A stretch of DNA of 55,758 bases from Bacillus sp. AFS098217 (GCF_002551815.1 NZ_NVPR01000079.1:1-55758), one strand, 5' to 3'. Counted from the first letter of the stretch, positions 8,256 through 18,043 are shown. The notes: a model not told the origin generated them from the letters alone. Numbers and translations: made by a program.

Positions 8256-8669
8256 CTAGTCCTCTTTTTTCAATTGATTTAGTTTTGCTTCTAACTTCTT
8301 TATTAAAGCTGGATCAGCTTGGTCTAGTTCATCTAACATGTGATTCACAACGAGATCACCAAACTCCCCCATTAATTCTTGTGTCATTTTCTTTGTTTGA
8401 TTTGATAAAAAGGACTCTTTCGTTTGTACAGCACGATATACACCGCTTCTTTTTACTGTTTGTTTTTGTAAGTGTCCTTTTTCTACTAACCGATTCATCA
8501 CAGTCATTACTGTATTAAAATTTACAGGAGATTCTTCACTTAAATTTTGTTGGACTTCTTTAATTGTAATACCTGGAGTGTTCCAAACAATCTCCATAAT
8601 CTTCGCTTCGAGCGGTCCAAAAAAATGGTTTAATCCTTGCTCATTTAACTTATAGTTTTGTGTGAACAT
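8256..8669 (-). CDS. BlaI/MecI-family repressor
   Basis: A 137-residue winged-helix repressor. It has the family DNA-binding core (FGPLEAKIMEIVWNT, then NFNTVMTVMNRLVEKGHL) and a C-terminal dimerisation region (SFLSNQTKKMTQELMGEFGD). In the family, a membrane M56 protease cleaves the repressor to induce target genes. A perfect 23-base palindrome lies 14 bases upstream of the ATG (autoregulation) and a sibling site precedes ccdA. No beta-lactamase gene is adjacent, so the regulon here is probably the thiol-redox operon. A GGGAGG ribosome site precedes the ATG. Confidence 0.9.
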   Translation of the reverse strand: MFTQNYKLNEQGLNHFFGPLEAKIMEIVWNTPGITIKEVQQNLSEESPVNFNTVMTVMNRLVEKGHLQKQTVKRSGVYRAVQTKESFLSNQTKKMTQELMGEFGDLVVNHMLDELDQADPALIKKLEAKLNQLKKED

Positions 8670-8682
8670 ATACTACCTCCCA

Positions 8683-8705
8683 TCACACTACGAATTGTAG
8701 TGTGA
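8683..8705. promoter_or_regulatory. BlaI-type operator before blaI-M56
   Basis: TCACACTAC-gaatt-GTAGTGTGA is a 9+5+9 perfect palindrome just upstream of the ribosome site of the BlaI-like gene. It is the expected position for an autoregulatory operator. Confidence 0.8.
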
Positions 8706-8857
8706 AATAAATAAAATGTCAAATATAGAAATTACTCAAAAAACATTTCCTTTATTCATTTACGCTTTTTACTTTTCATATTTTGTTACAGCAGGAATGA
8801 AACTCTTTTACAGCGAAATTCTACACATAACAAAAATCTATTAGGTGGTGCTTCATT

Positions 8858-9556
8858 ATGAAGTTAGCTGTAATTGGTGGCGGTTACTTTGAACAAACAG
8901 ATCATTTCCATATAAATCAACGACTTATAGAGTTAACTGGAAAACAATTTCCTAGGGTACTGTTTATCCCAACGGCAAGCAATGATGATGAAGGTTATAT
9001 AAAAGAATTTAGAGAAACATTTGAAACACAATTAGGGTGTGATGTTCACATCCTACGCTGTATAAAAGAAAGCATGAGCGAAGATAAAATAAGTGAAATG
9101 ATTCATTTTGCTGATTTCATCTATCTAGGTGGAGGAAATTATATCAATATGCTTGAAAAGTGGAAGGAAAACAAAATAGATGAAAAATTAATAGTAGCCC
9201 TAAACAATGGAACATTCATTGTAGGATGTAGCGCTGGTGCTATGTGCTGGTTTACAACCGGACTTCGTTCTAATTATATAGGAGATGGCTATATAGAAAG
9301 CAATGGCTGGAATATGGTAACCAAACACTTCTGTCCCCATTACAATCAACCGGATAGAGCAACCGCTTTCCATTTATTCTTACAAAATCATGCATGTAAT
9401 ATAGATGGAATTGCTTTAGAGGATAATTGCGCTTTATATATAACAGAAAATTCCTTTGAGATTATCGGAGATCCAGAGAAAGCCTGGGAATTCTATATGC
9501 ACGATGGAAAACTCATGAGACACCATTTTGATGTAACTTTGAAAAGTTATCTATAG
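8858..9556 (+). CDS. Peptidase E-like (S51) protein
   Basis: A 232-residue protein of the peptidase S51 / class I glutamine amidotransferase-like fold. The nucleophile elbow is IVGCSAGAMCWF with the serine in GCSAGA, preceded by the family glycine stretch YLGGGNYINML. A histidine (KHFCPHYNQPDRA) lies where the catalytic histidine is expected. Family members cleave Asp-X dipeptides or release acidic residues, but many Bacillus members are uncharacterised. The start ATG is preceded by TTAGGTGG. Monocistronic, with a shared terminator downstream. Confidence 0.8.
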   Translation: MKLAVIGGGYFEQTDHFHINQRLIELTGKQFPRVLFIPTASNDDEGYIKEFRETFETQLGCDVHILRCIKESMSEDKISEMIHFADFIYLGGGNYINMLEKWKENKIDEKLIVALNNGTFIVGCSAGAMCWFTTGLRSNYIGDGYIESNGWNMVTKHFCPHYNQPDRATAFHLFLQNHACNIDGIALEDNCALYITENSFEIIGDPEKAWEFYMHDGKLMRHHFDVTLKSYL

Positions 9557-9573
9557 GTTCTTTATACTCAAAC

Positions 9574-9620
9574 AAAATAAAAATGTCCCCATATTTCAAC
9601 ACTGAGGACATTTTTATTTT
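9574..9620. terminator. Convergent-gene terminator
   Basis: AAAATAAAAATGTCC pairs with GGACATTTTTATTTT around a 17-base loop. It separates the plus-strand peptidase gene from the minus-strand MATE gene and overlaps the MATE stop codon. Confidence 0.8.
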
Positions 9621-11028
9621 AACTAACAAGTCGTGTAATGCGTTTCTTCTGCCATGAAAGTTTATAATAGCCGTATTGTAAAAGTAAGCTCACAATAAAT
9701 GCTGCTGGATATCCAATCCATATCCCTTTTATACCAAGACTTGTGTGATACGACAGAAAATAAGCAACAGGTACCTCCACAAGCCAAATTGATACGACAC
9801 CAATGACAGTCGGCCATAGTACAGTTCCACTTGCCCGCATTGTCGCACCAATAATTTGTGCGTGACCGAAAATCAAATAACTCCACAGTGTAATCATAAC
9901 TAAACTATGTGCAATTTCAATTGTATTCGGACTCGTTAAGAATAACGATAGAATTTCTCTTGAGAACAAGTAAATAAGAGTAATTAATACGCCCCCAATT
10001 ATATAGTTCATCACAATTCCTGCCCGAACAACTTTCTGCAATCGATCAAATTGATTCGCACCAATCGATTGTGCAGCAAAAATTGACACGGTAATCCCAA
10101 GGCTAACCGCTGGCATTTGCACATAACTTGCAACCTGGTTCACAACTCCGTATGCTGCAGTCGCATCAGAACCAAAGCGATTCACAAATGCAATTACCGC
10201 AATCTCTGATAGCGAAACTAATATCATGTTAATACTCGCTGGAATACCAAGGCGTAATAATAATTTTAATAGATCCCAATCCATACGAAGATACTTTCGT
10301 ACTGTGGCATCTAACTGTAATGGATGATTCTTTTTCTTTAAATAAATAAGCATAACAATGAACGTTACAATTGTTGAGATAACAGAAGCATAAGCCGCTC
10401 CATAAACATCAAGTTTCGGAAGTCCTAACCAACCAAAGATAAGAACAGGTAATAATATCATGTTTAATGCTGTACTAACAATTAGGAAGTAAAATGGCGT
10501 TTTGGAATCTCCTGTACCGCGCATAAATGTTGTATATGCAAAATATAAGAATAAAACTGGCATGGAAATAAATAAAATACGTGCATAATGTACACTTATA
10601 TCAATGATGTTTTCTGGTGTTCCCATAAGGCGCATAATATCCATTGCAAATATACTTCCCACTACGGCCAAAATGGCTCCTATTATAAAGGTAAAGGTAA
10701 GCGTAGTACCAACGATTGCTTTTAAGCGATCTTCATTACGAGCACCAAACGCCTGACCGATTAAAATAGAACTACCCGATCCAATTCCAATTACGAACGA
10801 AACAAGCAGAAAAAACAATGGAAAAAATGCAGAAATAGCAGCTAAATCATTCACACCAAGCCATCGTCCTACCACTACCATACCAAACAATTGTCCAACT
10901 GATTGTAATACATTACTTAAAAGTAAAGGAACTAAAAACATGGACATCGATTTCCATATCGGTTTCCTTTCCTTCTCTTGATTCTGTGATTCGACACCTT
11001 CTTGGTTGTTATCTGTAGGTGATTTCAA
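9619..11028 (-). CDS. MATE-family multidrug exporter
   Basis: A 469-residue membrane protein with about twelve hydrophobic segments in two halves, as in MATE transporters (NorM/DinF-like). Family features visible are the first helix (FLVPLLLSNVLQSVGQLFG) with GRWLGVNDLAA, and GIGSGSSILIGQAFGA in the first half. The N-terminus is a hydrophilic tail of about 25 residues. The start is TTG at 11028 with AAAGGAG 9 bases upstream. An ATG six bases further up is out of frame. Substrates (cationic drugs, metabolites) cannot be told. It follows the regulator gene by 25 bases, so the two probably form an operon. Confidence 0.85.
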   Translation of the reverse strand: MKSPTDNNQEGVESQNQEKERKPIWKSMSMFLVPLLLSNVLQSVGQLFGMVVVGRWLGVNDLAAISAFFPLFFLLVSFVIGIGSGSSILIGQAFGARNEDRLKAIVGTTLTFTFIIGAILAVVGSIFAMDIMRLMGTPENIIDISVHYARILFISMPVLFLYFAYTTFMRGTGDSKTPFYFLIVSTALNMILLPVLIFGWLGLPKLDVYGAAYASVISTIVTFIVMLIYLKKKNHPLQLDATVRKYLRMDWDLLKLLLRLGIPASINMILVSLSEIAVIAFVNRFGSDATAAYGVVNQVASYVQMPAVSLGITVSIFAAQSIGANQFDRLQKVVRAGIVMNYIIGGVLITLIYLFSREILSLFLTSPNTIEIAHSLVMITLWSYLIFGHAQIIGATMRASGTVLWPTVIGVVSIWLVEVPVAYFLSYHTSLGIKGIWIGYPAAFIVSLLLQYGYYKLSWQKKRITRLVS

Positions 11029-11053
11029 AATTCATTTCTCCTTTTCATTTTCC

Positions 11054-11818
11054 TTATAACTTAACCCAATATTTACTTCCATCAGGCGTGCGATCTAGAA
11101 AACCATATTCAATTAAATATCTTCTCAATGTGACAAAATCCGGATATACATTTCCTAAGATTTCATTAACTTCTTTTTCTGTATACTTCTGAGTGCTATC
11201 AAACTTTTTCACTAGATGCTTCAATATGATAAGTTTGCGCTTTTGTTTCTTCGGAAAATTAACAAGTGGTCCATCTAATCCTTCTGTAAAATGCAATTTC
11301 AACACTTCATCATTTTCATCTTCTGTAATATTGTACCGGTTATCTACCATTGTAGCTGTGCGGTGAATCGGTAAAAATTTAGACTGTCCTTTTGATTTTT
11401 CTTCTGACAATTCCATTAGTGCTAAAAATACCTTCGCCTGCTTCATTTTCTCACGCAATGTAAATCGATGATTACGAATTGTCGATGTACTTCCTCCATC
11501 CATCTCTTTCACAATTTCTTTATCATTTAAACCCATATGAAAAAACTGAATCATTTTCTTTTGTAAATCTGTTAAACCCGTAAACTTTTTATCAAGATTT
11601 AATAAATATTCGAACATAGATGTATGTTCTTTTTCAATATGCAACTGCGTAAATTTCTCTGCTTCATACAAAATATTGTCGTCTTGATAAATAACACCTT
11701 TTATAAAAGTTTCTCCGCAAGCTAAACAAATGTATTCTTCTGTCCCCTCTTCAAATACATATCCTTTTTTCAATTCTTCAACGGAAGCATCCCAAAACTT
11801 CTCTGAAATATCACTCAT
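11054..11818 (-). CDS. LuxR-type HTH / DUF2087 regulator
   Basis: A regulator of about 254 residues in three parts. An N-terminal region has a possible zinc site (CLACGETF with later HIEKEH histidines). The central LuxR-like helix-turn-helix reads LTDLQKKMIQFFHMGLNDKE and then STSTIRNHRFTLREKM. The C-terminal DUF2087-like domain reads NFPKKQKRKLIILKHLVKKF and then TLRRYLIEYGFLDRTPDGS. I prefer ATG 11818 because GGAGG lies 10 bases upstream; the TTG at 11827 would abut the ribosome site. It probably controls the MATE gene downstream and itself. Two inverted TTGTTTAC boxes (near 11853 and 11929) lie in the divergent promoter region. Confidence 0.75.
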   Translation of the reverse strand: MSDISEKFWDASVEELKKGYVFEEGTEEYICLACGETFIKGVIYQDDNILYEAEKFTQLHIEKEHTSMFEYLLNLDKKFTGLTDLQKKMIQFFHMGLNDKEIVKEMDGGSTSTIRNHRFTLREKMKQAKVFLALMELSEEKSKGQSKFLPIHRTATMVDNRYNITEDENDEVLKLHFTEGLDGPLVNFPKKQKRKLIILKHLVKKFDSTQKYTEKEVNEILGNVYPDFVTLRRYLIEYGFLDRTPDGSKYWVKL

Positions 11819-12112
11819 ACTAAACAATCCTCCAAACCGTTTATTAAAATTGTAAACAAATTACGATATCGTTTATTTATGCTTCATCATCTTATCACAA
11901 ACAGATTAAACTTTTCAAGGTATTGTTTACTCATTTTATAAACATTATTAAAAAACGTTTACCTTTAATCATAATAAAAAAATTATTTCTAAAGGTATTC
12001 TCAACAACTGCGGAGAAATAACTCTTAATCAATGGAATTCTCATTTAGCTTCTTCGCTTTCACTACATGTTGCAATGAGGAGATTATTAGAATTTATAAC
12101 GGGGTGTAAAAA

Positions 12113-12901
12113 ATGATGGTCACAATTCAAGATTCTTGGTTTACTGTACAACAAATCGATACAAAAACATTTGCCATTAGTGAATATGGGCATTGGGAGA
12201 AAGTCCACTCATTCTTACTATTAGGAGACAACAAAGCAATTCTTATTGATACTGGATTAGGCATCGACAATATAAAACGAATTACTGATCAACTAACAAA
12301 TTTACCAATCATCGTGATAACAACACATGTTCACTGGGATCACATCGGGAGTCACGCGGTGTTCGAAGAGATATACGTACATATATTAGAAGAAGATTGG
12401 TTAGTTAATGGAATTAAAGGCTTATCTATCGACCAGATTCGAAAAGATATCGCTCGTGACATTACCTTACCTATCCCTAAGGCATTTCATCCCGAAACTT
12501 TCAAACCATTTCAAGGAAGACCAACTAGATTACTACAAGATGGTGATATGATTGATATTGGAAATAGAAGCGTGAAAATTATACATACCCCAGGCCATTC
12601 GCCAGGACATATATGTGTACAAGATTATGAGACTGGATATTTATTTACAGGAGATTTGTTTTACGAAGGAACCATTTTCGCTTTTTATCCAACAACAGAT
12701 CCACATGACTTAATTCATTCCCTAGACAAAATCGCAAGCCTTTCACACATTAAACAAATTTACGGGTCACACCATACCCTTGGTCTTCCGCCTACTATTT
12801 TGGAAGAAGTGAAATATGCTGTTCAATTTTTAAATGAAAAAGATTTAGTTAAGCACGGTACCGGTACTCATTCATTTCGTCAATTCAGCATTCAATTTTA
12901 A
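12113..12901 (+). CDS. MBL-fold metallo-hydrolase
   Basis: A 262-residue cytoplasmic metallo-beta-lactamase-fold hydrolase. The metal motif is THVHWDH (H72, H74, D76, H77), followed by HTPGHSPGH, the aspartate in FTGDLFYEG and a final SHH in GSHHTLG. These are all the ligands of a di-metal site. Substrate unknown; glyoxalase II-like or lactonase-like activities occur in the family. Start ATG 12113 (or the next ATG 12116) follows GGGGTG. It is transcribed divergently from the DUF2087 regulator across about 290 bases. Confidence 0.8.
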   Translation: MMVTIQDSWFTVQQIDTKTFAISEYGHWEKVHSFLLLGDNKAILIDTGLGIDNIKRITDQLTNLPIIVITTHVHWDHIGSHAVFEEIYVHILEEDWLVNGIKGLSIDQIRKDIARDITLPIPKAFHPETFKPFQGRPTRLLQDGDMIDIGNRSVKIIHTPGHSPGHICVQDYETGYLFTGDLFYEGTIFAFYPTTDPHDLIHSLDKIASLSHIKQIYGSHHTLGLPPTILEEVKYAVQFLNEKDLVKHGTGTHSFRQFSIQF

Positions 12902-12918
12902 TTTTTTAATATACAAAT

Positions 12919-12990
12919 CGCTACTATGCATGGCCAAATGCTCTCGTCCCCCTAAAAAGAAAGGGATTTTCATGTCGGTTTTTCAACTTG
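12919..12990 (+). repeat. Dispersed repeat copy A (CTATGCATGGCC family)
   Basis: CTATGCATGGCCAAATGCTC, then a TAAAAAGAAAGGGATTTT stretch and ATGTCGGTTTTT, aligns well with 41080-41155. It is non-coding, between convergent genes. Confidence 0.6.
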
Positions 12991-13059
12991 TATTTATATA
13001 TATGATAAAAATGCAACTCCAAATTCATTAATTAACATGTTCATTGCATGTAATACAAA

Positions 13060-13093
13060 AAAGCCAAGACTCTCAAACGAGGATCTTGGCTTT
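13060..13093 (-). terminator. fumC terminator
   Basis: AAAGCCAAGA / TCTTGGCTTT, 10-bp stem, 14-base loop, followed on the minus strand by TTTTGTATT. It lies just past the fumC stop. Confidence 0.85.
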
Positions 13094-13109
13094 CTATCAT
13101 TCATTCAAA

Positions 13110-14498
13110 TTATTCTTTTGGTGCGATCATTTTCTTCGGATCTACAATTTCATCGAACTGTTCTTCTGTTAATAATCCTGATTGTAATGCTGCTTCTTTT
13201 AAAGTTAATCCTTCTTTGTGAGCATGTTTCGCAATTTTTGCTGCATTTTCATATCCGATATGTGGATTTAATGCTGTCACAAGCATTAAAGAACGATTTA
13301 CATTTTGATTAATCACTTCTTCATTCGCCTCAATACCAACTGCACATTTATCATTGAATGAAACAGTCGCATCTGCTAATAATTGAGCGGATTGTAAGAA
13401 GTTATACGCAATGACTGGTTTAAATACATTTAACTCAAAGTTACCTTGGCTCGCAGCAAATCCAATTGTCGCATCATTTCCCATAACTTGAGCTACCACC
13501 ATCGTTAAAGCTTCACTTTGTGTTGGGTTTACTTTACCTGGCATAATTGAGCTACCTGGCTCATTGGCAGGAATAATAATTTCACCAAGACCGCTACGTG
13601 GACCACTTGCAAGCCAGCGCACATCATTCGCAATCTTCATTAAATCAGCAGCTAACGCTTTTAATGCTCCATGTGCAAAAACAACTTCGTCATGGCTTGT
13701 TAACGCATGAAACTTATTTGGTGCTGACACGAATTGTTTCCCTGTAAACTGGCTAATCTCTTCTGCTACCATCGCACCAAATTTAGGGTGGGCATTAATT
13801 CCTGTTCCAACTGCAGTACCACCAATTGCAAGTTCTTTCATATACTTATTGCTATCTGTAATCATACGCTCTGTTTTTTCAAGCATGCGGTGCCAACCGC
13901 TAATTTCTTGACCTAATGTTAGAGGCGTTGCATCTTGCAGGTGCGTGCGCCCAATTTTAATAATATGTTGAAAAGCAGTTACTTTTTCTTGTAATGTTTC
14001 TTTAAATTTCGTAATTGCTGGCAGTACTTGATTTTCCACCGCAATGACACAAGCAACGTGAAGCGCTGTTGGGAATGTATCATTTGAACTTTGAGACATG
14101 TTCACATCATCATTTGGATGAATATGTACATCAAGTCCTTTTTCTTTTAAAATTTGATTCCCCCGGTTTGCAATTACTTCATTTACATTCATATTCGATT
14201 GTGTACCGCTGCCTGTTTGCCATACAACAAGCGGGAAATGCTCATTCCATTTTCCTGCCAAGATTTCATCAGCTGCTTCTACAATTGCCTGAGCTTTTTC
14301 TTCTGACAACTTCCCTAATTTTTGATTACTAATCGCGGCACTTTTCTTTAAAATTGCAAATGCCTGTATAATTTCAAGCGGCATATGCTCCGTTCCAATT
14401 GGAAAGTTTTCTTTACTGCGCTGCGTTTGTGCTGCCCATAATTTATCAGCTGGAACTTTCATTTCTCCTAATGTATCTCTTTCAATTCTGTACTCCAT
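13110..14498 (-). CDS. fumC: Class II fumarate hydratase
   Basis: A 462-residue fumarase of the aspartase/fumarase superfamily, interconverting fumarate and malate in the TCA cycle without an iron-sulfur cluster. It shows the superfamily signature [11 protein letters not shown] with the catalytic serine loop, the [10 protein letters not shown] substrate loop and [16 protein letters not shown] with the conserved histidine. The length is full for FumC. Single gene with a terminator; the divergent-looking upstream region holds only the NhaC terminator. The start ATG at 14498 has AAGGGG upstream. Confidence 0.95.
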   Translation of the reverse strand: MEYRIERDTLGEMKVPADKLWAAQTQRSKENFPIGTEHMPLEIIQAFAILKKSAAISNQKLGKLSEEKAQAIVEAADEILAGKWNEHFPLVVWQTGSGTQSNMNVNEVIANRGNQILKEKGLDVHIHPNDDVNMSQSSNDTFPTALHVACVIAVENQVLPAITKFKETLQEKVTAFQHIIKIGRTHLQDATPLTLGQEISGWHRMLEKTERMITDSNKYMKELAIGGTAVGTGINAHPKFGAMVAEEISQFTGKQFVSAPNKFHALTSHDEVVFAHGALKALAADLMKIANDVRWLASGPRSGLGEIIIPANEPGSSIMPGKVNPTQSEALTMVVAQVMGNDATIGFAASQGNFELNVFKPVIAYNFLQSAQLLADATVSFNDKCAVGIEANEEVINQNVNRSLMLVTALNPHIGYENAAKIAKHAHKEGLTLKEAALQSGLLTEEQFDEIVDPKKMIAPKE

Positions 14499-14634
14499 TT
14501 TTTCATCCCCTTAAAAATAAAATACCTACATTCTTATTGTAACAGACTTTCATTAGAATGATAAAGATTCTCACTTACGTTAAGATAATTTCATCCTCCT
14601 GTCAAAATAGCAAAATATGTACTTAAAAAAATAA

Positions 14635-14674
14635 AAAAGGCCACCCTTTGCTTTTCGCAAAAGATGACCTCTTT
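14635..14674 (-). terminator. nhaC terminator
   Basis: AAAAAGGCCACCCTTTGC pairs imperfectly (G-U and mismatch) with GCAAAAGATGACCTCTTT; on the minus strand the hairpin is followed by TTTTTTATTTTTTT. Confidence 0.75.
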
Positions 14675-14678
14675 GTTA

Positions 14679-16082
14679 CTATGATACTTGCTTCCCTTTT
14701 TCAGTATCATCCACATACCACATGAACTTACCTGTATATCCGTAAATTACTGCAAGAATCAATGATACAAAGCTTAACCACATAAATGGGACGTATGATA
14801 ATGTTGACACACCTAGAATACCAGCCATAAAGATCCCGTTATCAGACCATGGAACCATACCTGAAGTTAACGTTCCGCCTACTTCTGAGTTACGGGCTAA
14901 CACACGGCGATCTAATTTCAATTTATCATAGCTTTCTTGCATAATTTTTGGTGTTAAAATAAGTGATACATACATTGCACACCCAAATACATTTGCTAAG
15001 AATGCAACAATTAATGTGGAAAGTGTTACATTTCCTGCAGAGTTTAGTTTCTTCTCAAATTTTGAAACGATTACTTTTAAAACACCTAGTTTTTCAAGTA
15101 ATCCACCAAATCCTAATCCGAAAATAATCACTGCTACTGAACCAAGCATACCGTTGATCCCGCCGCGATTTAGCAGCTTATCAATGAAATCTACACCTGA
15201 TTGAATAGAGAAACCATTATACGCCGTTCCAATTGCATCCCCAAAGTGCATGCCCTGGAAAAGAGTTGCCCAAATCGCACCGAGAAGCGCTCCCATTGCA
15301 ATCGTTGGCATTGATGGTTTTTTCATTGCTAATAGTGCAATAACAATAACCGCTGGAACAAGCATCCATATTTTAATATCAAAGTGCTTTAATAAAGATT
15401 CTTTTAAAAACTCCACTTTTTGTAAATCAACATTATCTCCGCCATACATCCATCCGGCAACTGTAAACATAATACCGGTAATAATGTATGCTGGAACATC
15501 TAATACAAGCATAGCTCGAACGTGCGCAATAACATCTACTTTTGCCATTGAAGCAGCAAGTACTGTACTATCAGAAAGTGGCGATAATTTATCTCCAAAA
15601 TAAGCGCCTGAAAGAACGGCACCAGCAACCAGCGGCAATGGCAAACCAAGTCCTTCACCGATTGCCATCATAGCAATACCTGCTGTACCAACTGTTCCCC
15701 ATGATGTACCTGTTGCGATAGAAGTAATGGAACAAATTATTAATGTTGCTAATAAGAATATACTCGGATGAATGAATTCTAACCCGTAGTAAATTAATGT
15801 CGGTACAACACCGCCAGCAATCCATGTTCCAATTAGTGCTCCTACAGCAACTAAAATAAGAATGGCTTCTAATCCATTGGTAATTCCTTTCGTAATTGCC
15901 TCTTGCAATTCTTGATAACGAAACCCTAACCTTAATCCAAGCGCAATAACTAAAAACCATGAAATAAATAGCGCTAATTGAATTGGGAGATTAAAAATCG
16001 TTTGAAAAGAAAAGACGACAGCAAGAAACAGTAATAATAGAATGATGATTTCCGGAATCGATGGTAATCTTACACTTTTCAT
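14679..16082 (-). CDS. nhaC: NhaC-family Na+/H+ antiporter
   Basis: A 467-residue secondary transporter of the NhaC family with about 11-12 membrane segments. Family-typical stretches include ITSIATGTSWGTVGTAGIA, GAVLSGAYFGDKLSPLSDST and the C-terminal GTLTSGMVPWSDNGIFMAG. It exports sodium (in some members it exchanges malate for lactate) driven by the proton gradient. Lone gene with its own terminator. The start ATG at 16082 has GGAGAGAAAC upstream. Confidence 0.9.
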   Translation of the reverse strand: MKSVRLPSIPEIIILLLLFLAVVFSFQTIFNLPIQLALFISWFLVIALGLRLGFRYQELQEAITKGITNGLEAILILVAVGALIGTWIAGGVVPTLIYYGLEFIHPSIFLLATLIICSITSIATGTSWGTVGTAGIAMMAIGEGLGLPLPLVAGAVLSGAYFGDKLSPLSDSTVLAASMAKVDVIAHVRAMLVLDVPAYIITGIMFTVAGWMYGGDNVDLQKVEFLKESLLKHFDIKIWMLVPAVIVIALLAMKKPSMPTIAMGALLGAIWATLFQGMHFGDAIGTAYNGFSIQSGVDFIDKLLNRGGINGMLGSVAVIIFGLGFGGLLEKLGVLKVIVSKFEKKLNSAGNVTLSTLIVAFLANVFGCAMYVSLILTPKIMQESYDKLKLDRRVLARNSEVGGTLTSGMVPWSDNGIFMAGILGVSTLSYVPFMWLSFVSLILAVIYGYTGKFMWYVDDTEKGKQVS

Positions 16083-16397
16083 TTGTTTCTCTCCTTACAA
16101 GTCGATAACATGATGTGTGTCGTCTCACGTGTATACTACATACAAAAGACAAAACGCAATTTTCACATTATTTCGATTTATTTTTCCAGTATAATATATA
16201 CAACCCTTTCTATTGTAAAAGTAGATTGTGCTTTTCGCAATGAAAATTATAAAAAATATTGCATTTTTATTTATAATTTCCGAAAATACATACTCATCCA
16301 TTACGAAAAGCAAGTCAAAAAACGAAATTTTAAAATAACAATACATGTAATCAAAAACATTTTTTAACTAAAAGTTAATTGTATAATAAAACATCAA
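16083..16397. other. Gene-free promoter region
   Basis: About 315 AT-rich bases upstream of nhaC. I see no convincing gene. Two near-complementary CTTTTCG and CGAAAAG stretches could form a weak stem, but nothing more can be said. Confidence 0.4.
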
Positions 16398-16928
16398 CTA
16401 AAATTCAATTTGCTTAGCTGTTTTAACATTAGCGAACCACTGAGCAAATATTTCGTTATGATGATCAATAATTTGTGACGCAGATAAAATTTTAGAATCA
16501 TATGTACTATGTCCATCCTCTACAAGCGTAAGCTCATATCCAAGACTATAAGCACGCCTGCATGTTGCATCCACACAAATCTCCGTTTGAATTCCCGCGA
16601 TTACAATTTGTTTTATATTTCGTTCATCTAGTTTCTGTTGCAAGTTCGTTCTATGAAATGAATCTGGATGATTTTTTTCAATAATAATGTCTTCCGTTAA
16701 CGGGGCTATAGATGTATGAATTCCCCACCCAGGAGTCTCTCTTTCAAGTAAAGAACCAGCCTTTCCATTGTACTTCATATAAAAAATAGGTACTTTAGCA
16801 AAGCGAGCCTTTGAAATTAATAACTTGATATTTCCTAATAATTCCTCTCCCCTATATAGTGGTTGCTCCTCCTGAAAAGACCCTGTCTGCACATCAATAA
16901 TAAGTAATGCGGCACAATTTCTTATCAT
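16398..16928 (-). CDS. Isochorismatase-family cysteine hydrolase
   Basis: A hydrolase of about 176 residues with the cysteine-hydrolase fold. The triad residues are recognisable: aspartate in LLIIDVQTG, lysine in IIEKNHPDSF and cysteine in GIQTEICVDATCRRA. Family members hydrolyse nicotinamide, isochorismate or other amides; this one resembles the general-purpose group. I prefer ATG 16928, which has GGAGGG 8 bases upstream, over the TTG at 16943. It is downstream-adjacent to the siderophore importer operon but separated from it by that operon's terminator. A role in catecholate synthesis is not supported. Confidence 0.8.
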   Translation of the reverse strand: MIRNCAALLIIDVQTGSFQEEQPLYRGEELLGNIKLLISKARFAKVPIFYMKYNGKAGSLLERETPGWGIHTSIAPLTEDIIIEKNHPDSFHRTNLQQKLDERNIKQIVIAGIQTEICVDATCRRAYSLGYELTLVEDGHSTYDSKILSASQIIDHHNEIFAQWFANVKTAKQIEF

Positions 16929-17145
16929 AAAAAATCCCTCCAAAACATTTTTTCAGCCCAATCCCTAAACATGTTCACTTGAAAATTCACCTTTTTAATG
17001 TGTCCAAAATACGTTATCAAATTACGTATAATGATTGAAATGACTCATATATTCAACTATAGAGTGGAGCATTTCTTCAACGCATGCTGATTATGAATTG
17101 AGACCATTGAACTTTCTATCAAAATGAAATAATACAAGGATGAAA

Positions 17146-17204
17146 AAGAAGAAGCTGTCTCCAAAAGGTCGTTTTTTCTCAACCTTTTGGAGCAGCTTCT
17201 TCTT
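17146..17204 (-). terminator. Terminator of the siderophore importer operon
   Basis: Long hairpin: AAGAAGAAGCTG and its complement, extended by CTCCAAAAGGT/ACCTTTTGGAG with one bulge, followed on the minus strand by T-rich sequence. It directly follows the ATPase stop codon. Confidence 0.85.
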
Positions 17205-18043
17205 TATCCAACTTCACGATCTTCTTGTTGATTATGCACTTCTTTTTCTTCTTTCATTAACGCATACGGTGTACACATATATGTTTTAGCAATTTCATCG
17301 TATGTAACACGAGCTTTTACACCAAATACATTTTCGAACAATTCATCATTTAAAATTTCTTTCGGTGCACCTTCCATTACTTTATTCCCATCTTTTATAG
17401 CAACAAGATGATGTGCATATTTCGCCGCATGATTTAAGTCATGTACAACCATAATGACTGTCCGATTCTCTTCTTCATTTAACTTCTTTAATAGTTCGAG
17501 TACTTCAAGCTGATGTGCCATATCTAAATATGTTGTTGGTTCATCTAATAATAACAATTCTGTATCTTGTGCAAGTGCCATTGCAATCCAAACTCGTTGC
17601 CTTTGTCCACCAGATAGTTCATCTAATGTACGAGTTTTAAACTCAGTCATTCCCGTTACTTGCAGTGCCCAATTGACCATATCATAGTCTTGATCACTCC
17701 GTTTTCCAAGTAAACGTTGATGTGGATATCGTCCATGCCACACAAGCCCCTCAACTGTAAGTCCTTCAGGTGCTGTCGGAGATTGAGGCAAAATAGCTAG
17801 TTTTTTCGCTACTTCTTTCGTTGGCATTGTTTGAATAGCCTTACCATCTAAATAAACATTCCCTTTTGTTGGTTGCAGAAGACGTGCTAATGATTTTAAA
17901 ATTGTCGATTTCCCGCAACCATTTCTCCCTACTAGAGCTGTAATCTTCCCATTTGGAATATGTAATTCTAAATTATGAATAATAGTATTCTCTCCGTAGG
18001 TAAGTTCAAGATGCTCTGTATATAAACTCGTCATCTTGTTCAC
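17204..18043 (-). CDS. FecE/FhuC-type siderophore ABC ATPase
   Basis: A 279-residue ATP-binding subunit for ferric siderophore import. Walker A is VGRNGCGKST, the signature LSGGQRQRVWIAMAL, Walker B LLLLDEPTTYLD, and the H-loop MVVHDLNHA. It matches the FepC/FhuC group. It is the last gene of the operon lipoprotein-permease-permease-ATPase. In S. aureus the staphyloferrin A importer HtsABC lacks its own ATPase and relies on FhuC elsewhere, so the presence of an ATPase here makes this importer self-sufficient. Spacing to the upstream permease is 22 bases. Confidence 0.9.
   Translation of the reverse strand: MNKMTSLYTEHLELTYGENTIIHNLELHIPNGKITALVGRNGCGKSTILKSLARLLQPTKGNVYLDGKAIQTMPTKEVAKKLAILPQSPTAPEGLTVEGLVWHGRYPHQRLLGKRSDQDYDMVNWALQVTGMTEFKTRTLDELSGGQRQRVWIAMALAQDTELLLLDEPTTYLDMAHQLEVLELLKKLNEEENRTVIMVVHDLNHAAKYAHHLVAIKDGNKVMEGAPKEILNDELFENVFGVKARVTYDEIAKTYMCTPYALMKEEKEVHNQQEDREVG

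Noticed and set aside
7439-8669. Beta-lactam resistance regulator BlaR1-BlaI
   Set aside because: The M56 protein has no penicillin-binding sensor domain and no beta-lactamase gene is adjacent; the matching operator is before ccdA. The beta-lactamase-like gene at 39.3 kb is unrelated by position and lacks this operator.
16398-16928. Isochorismatase (DhbB/EntB) for catechol siderophore
   Set aside because: Only the general cysteine-hydrolase fold is present, with no aryl carrier domain or dhb genes, and a terminator separates it from the importer operon.
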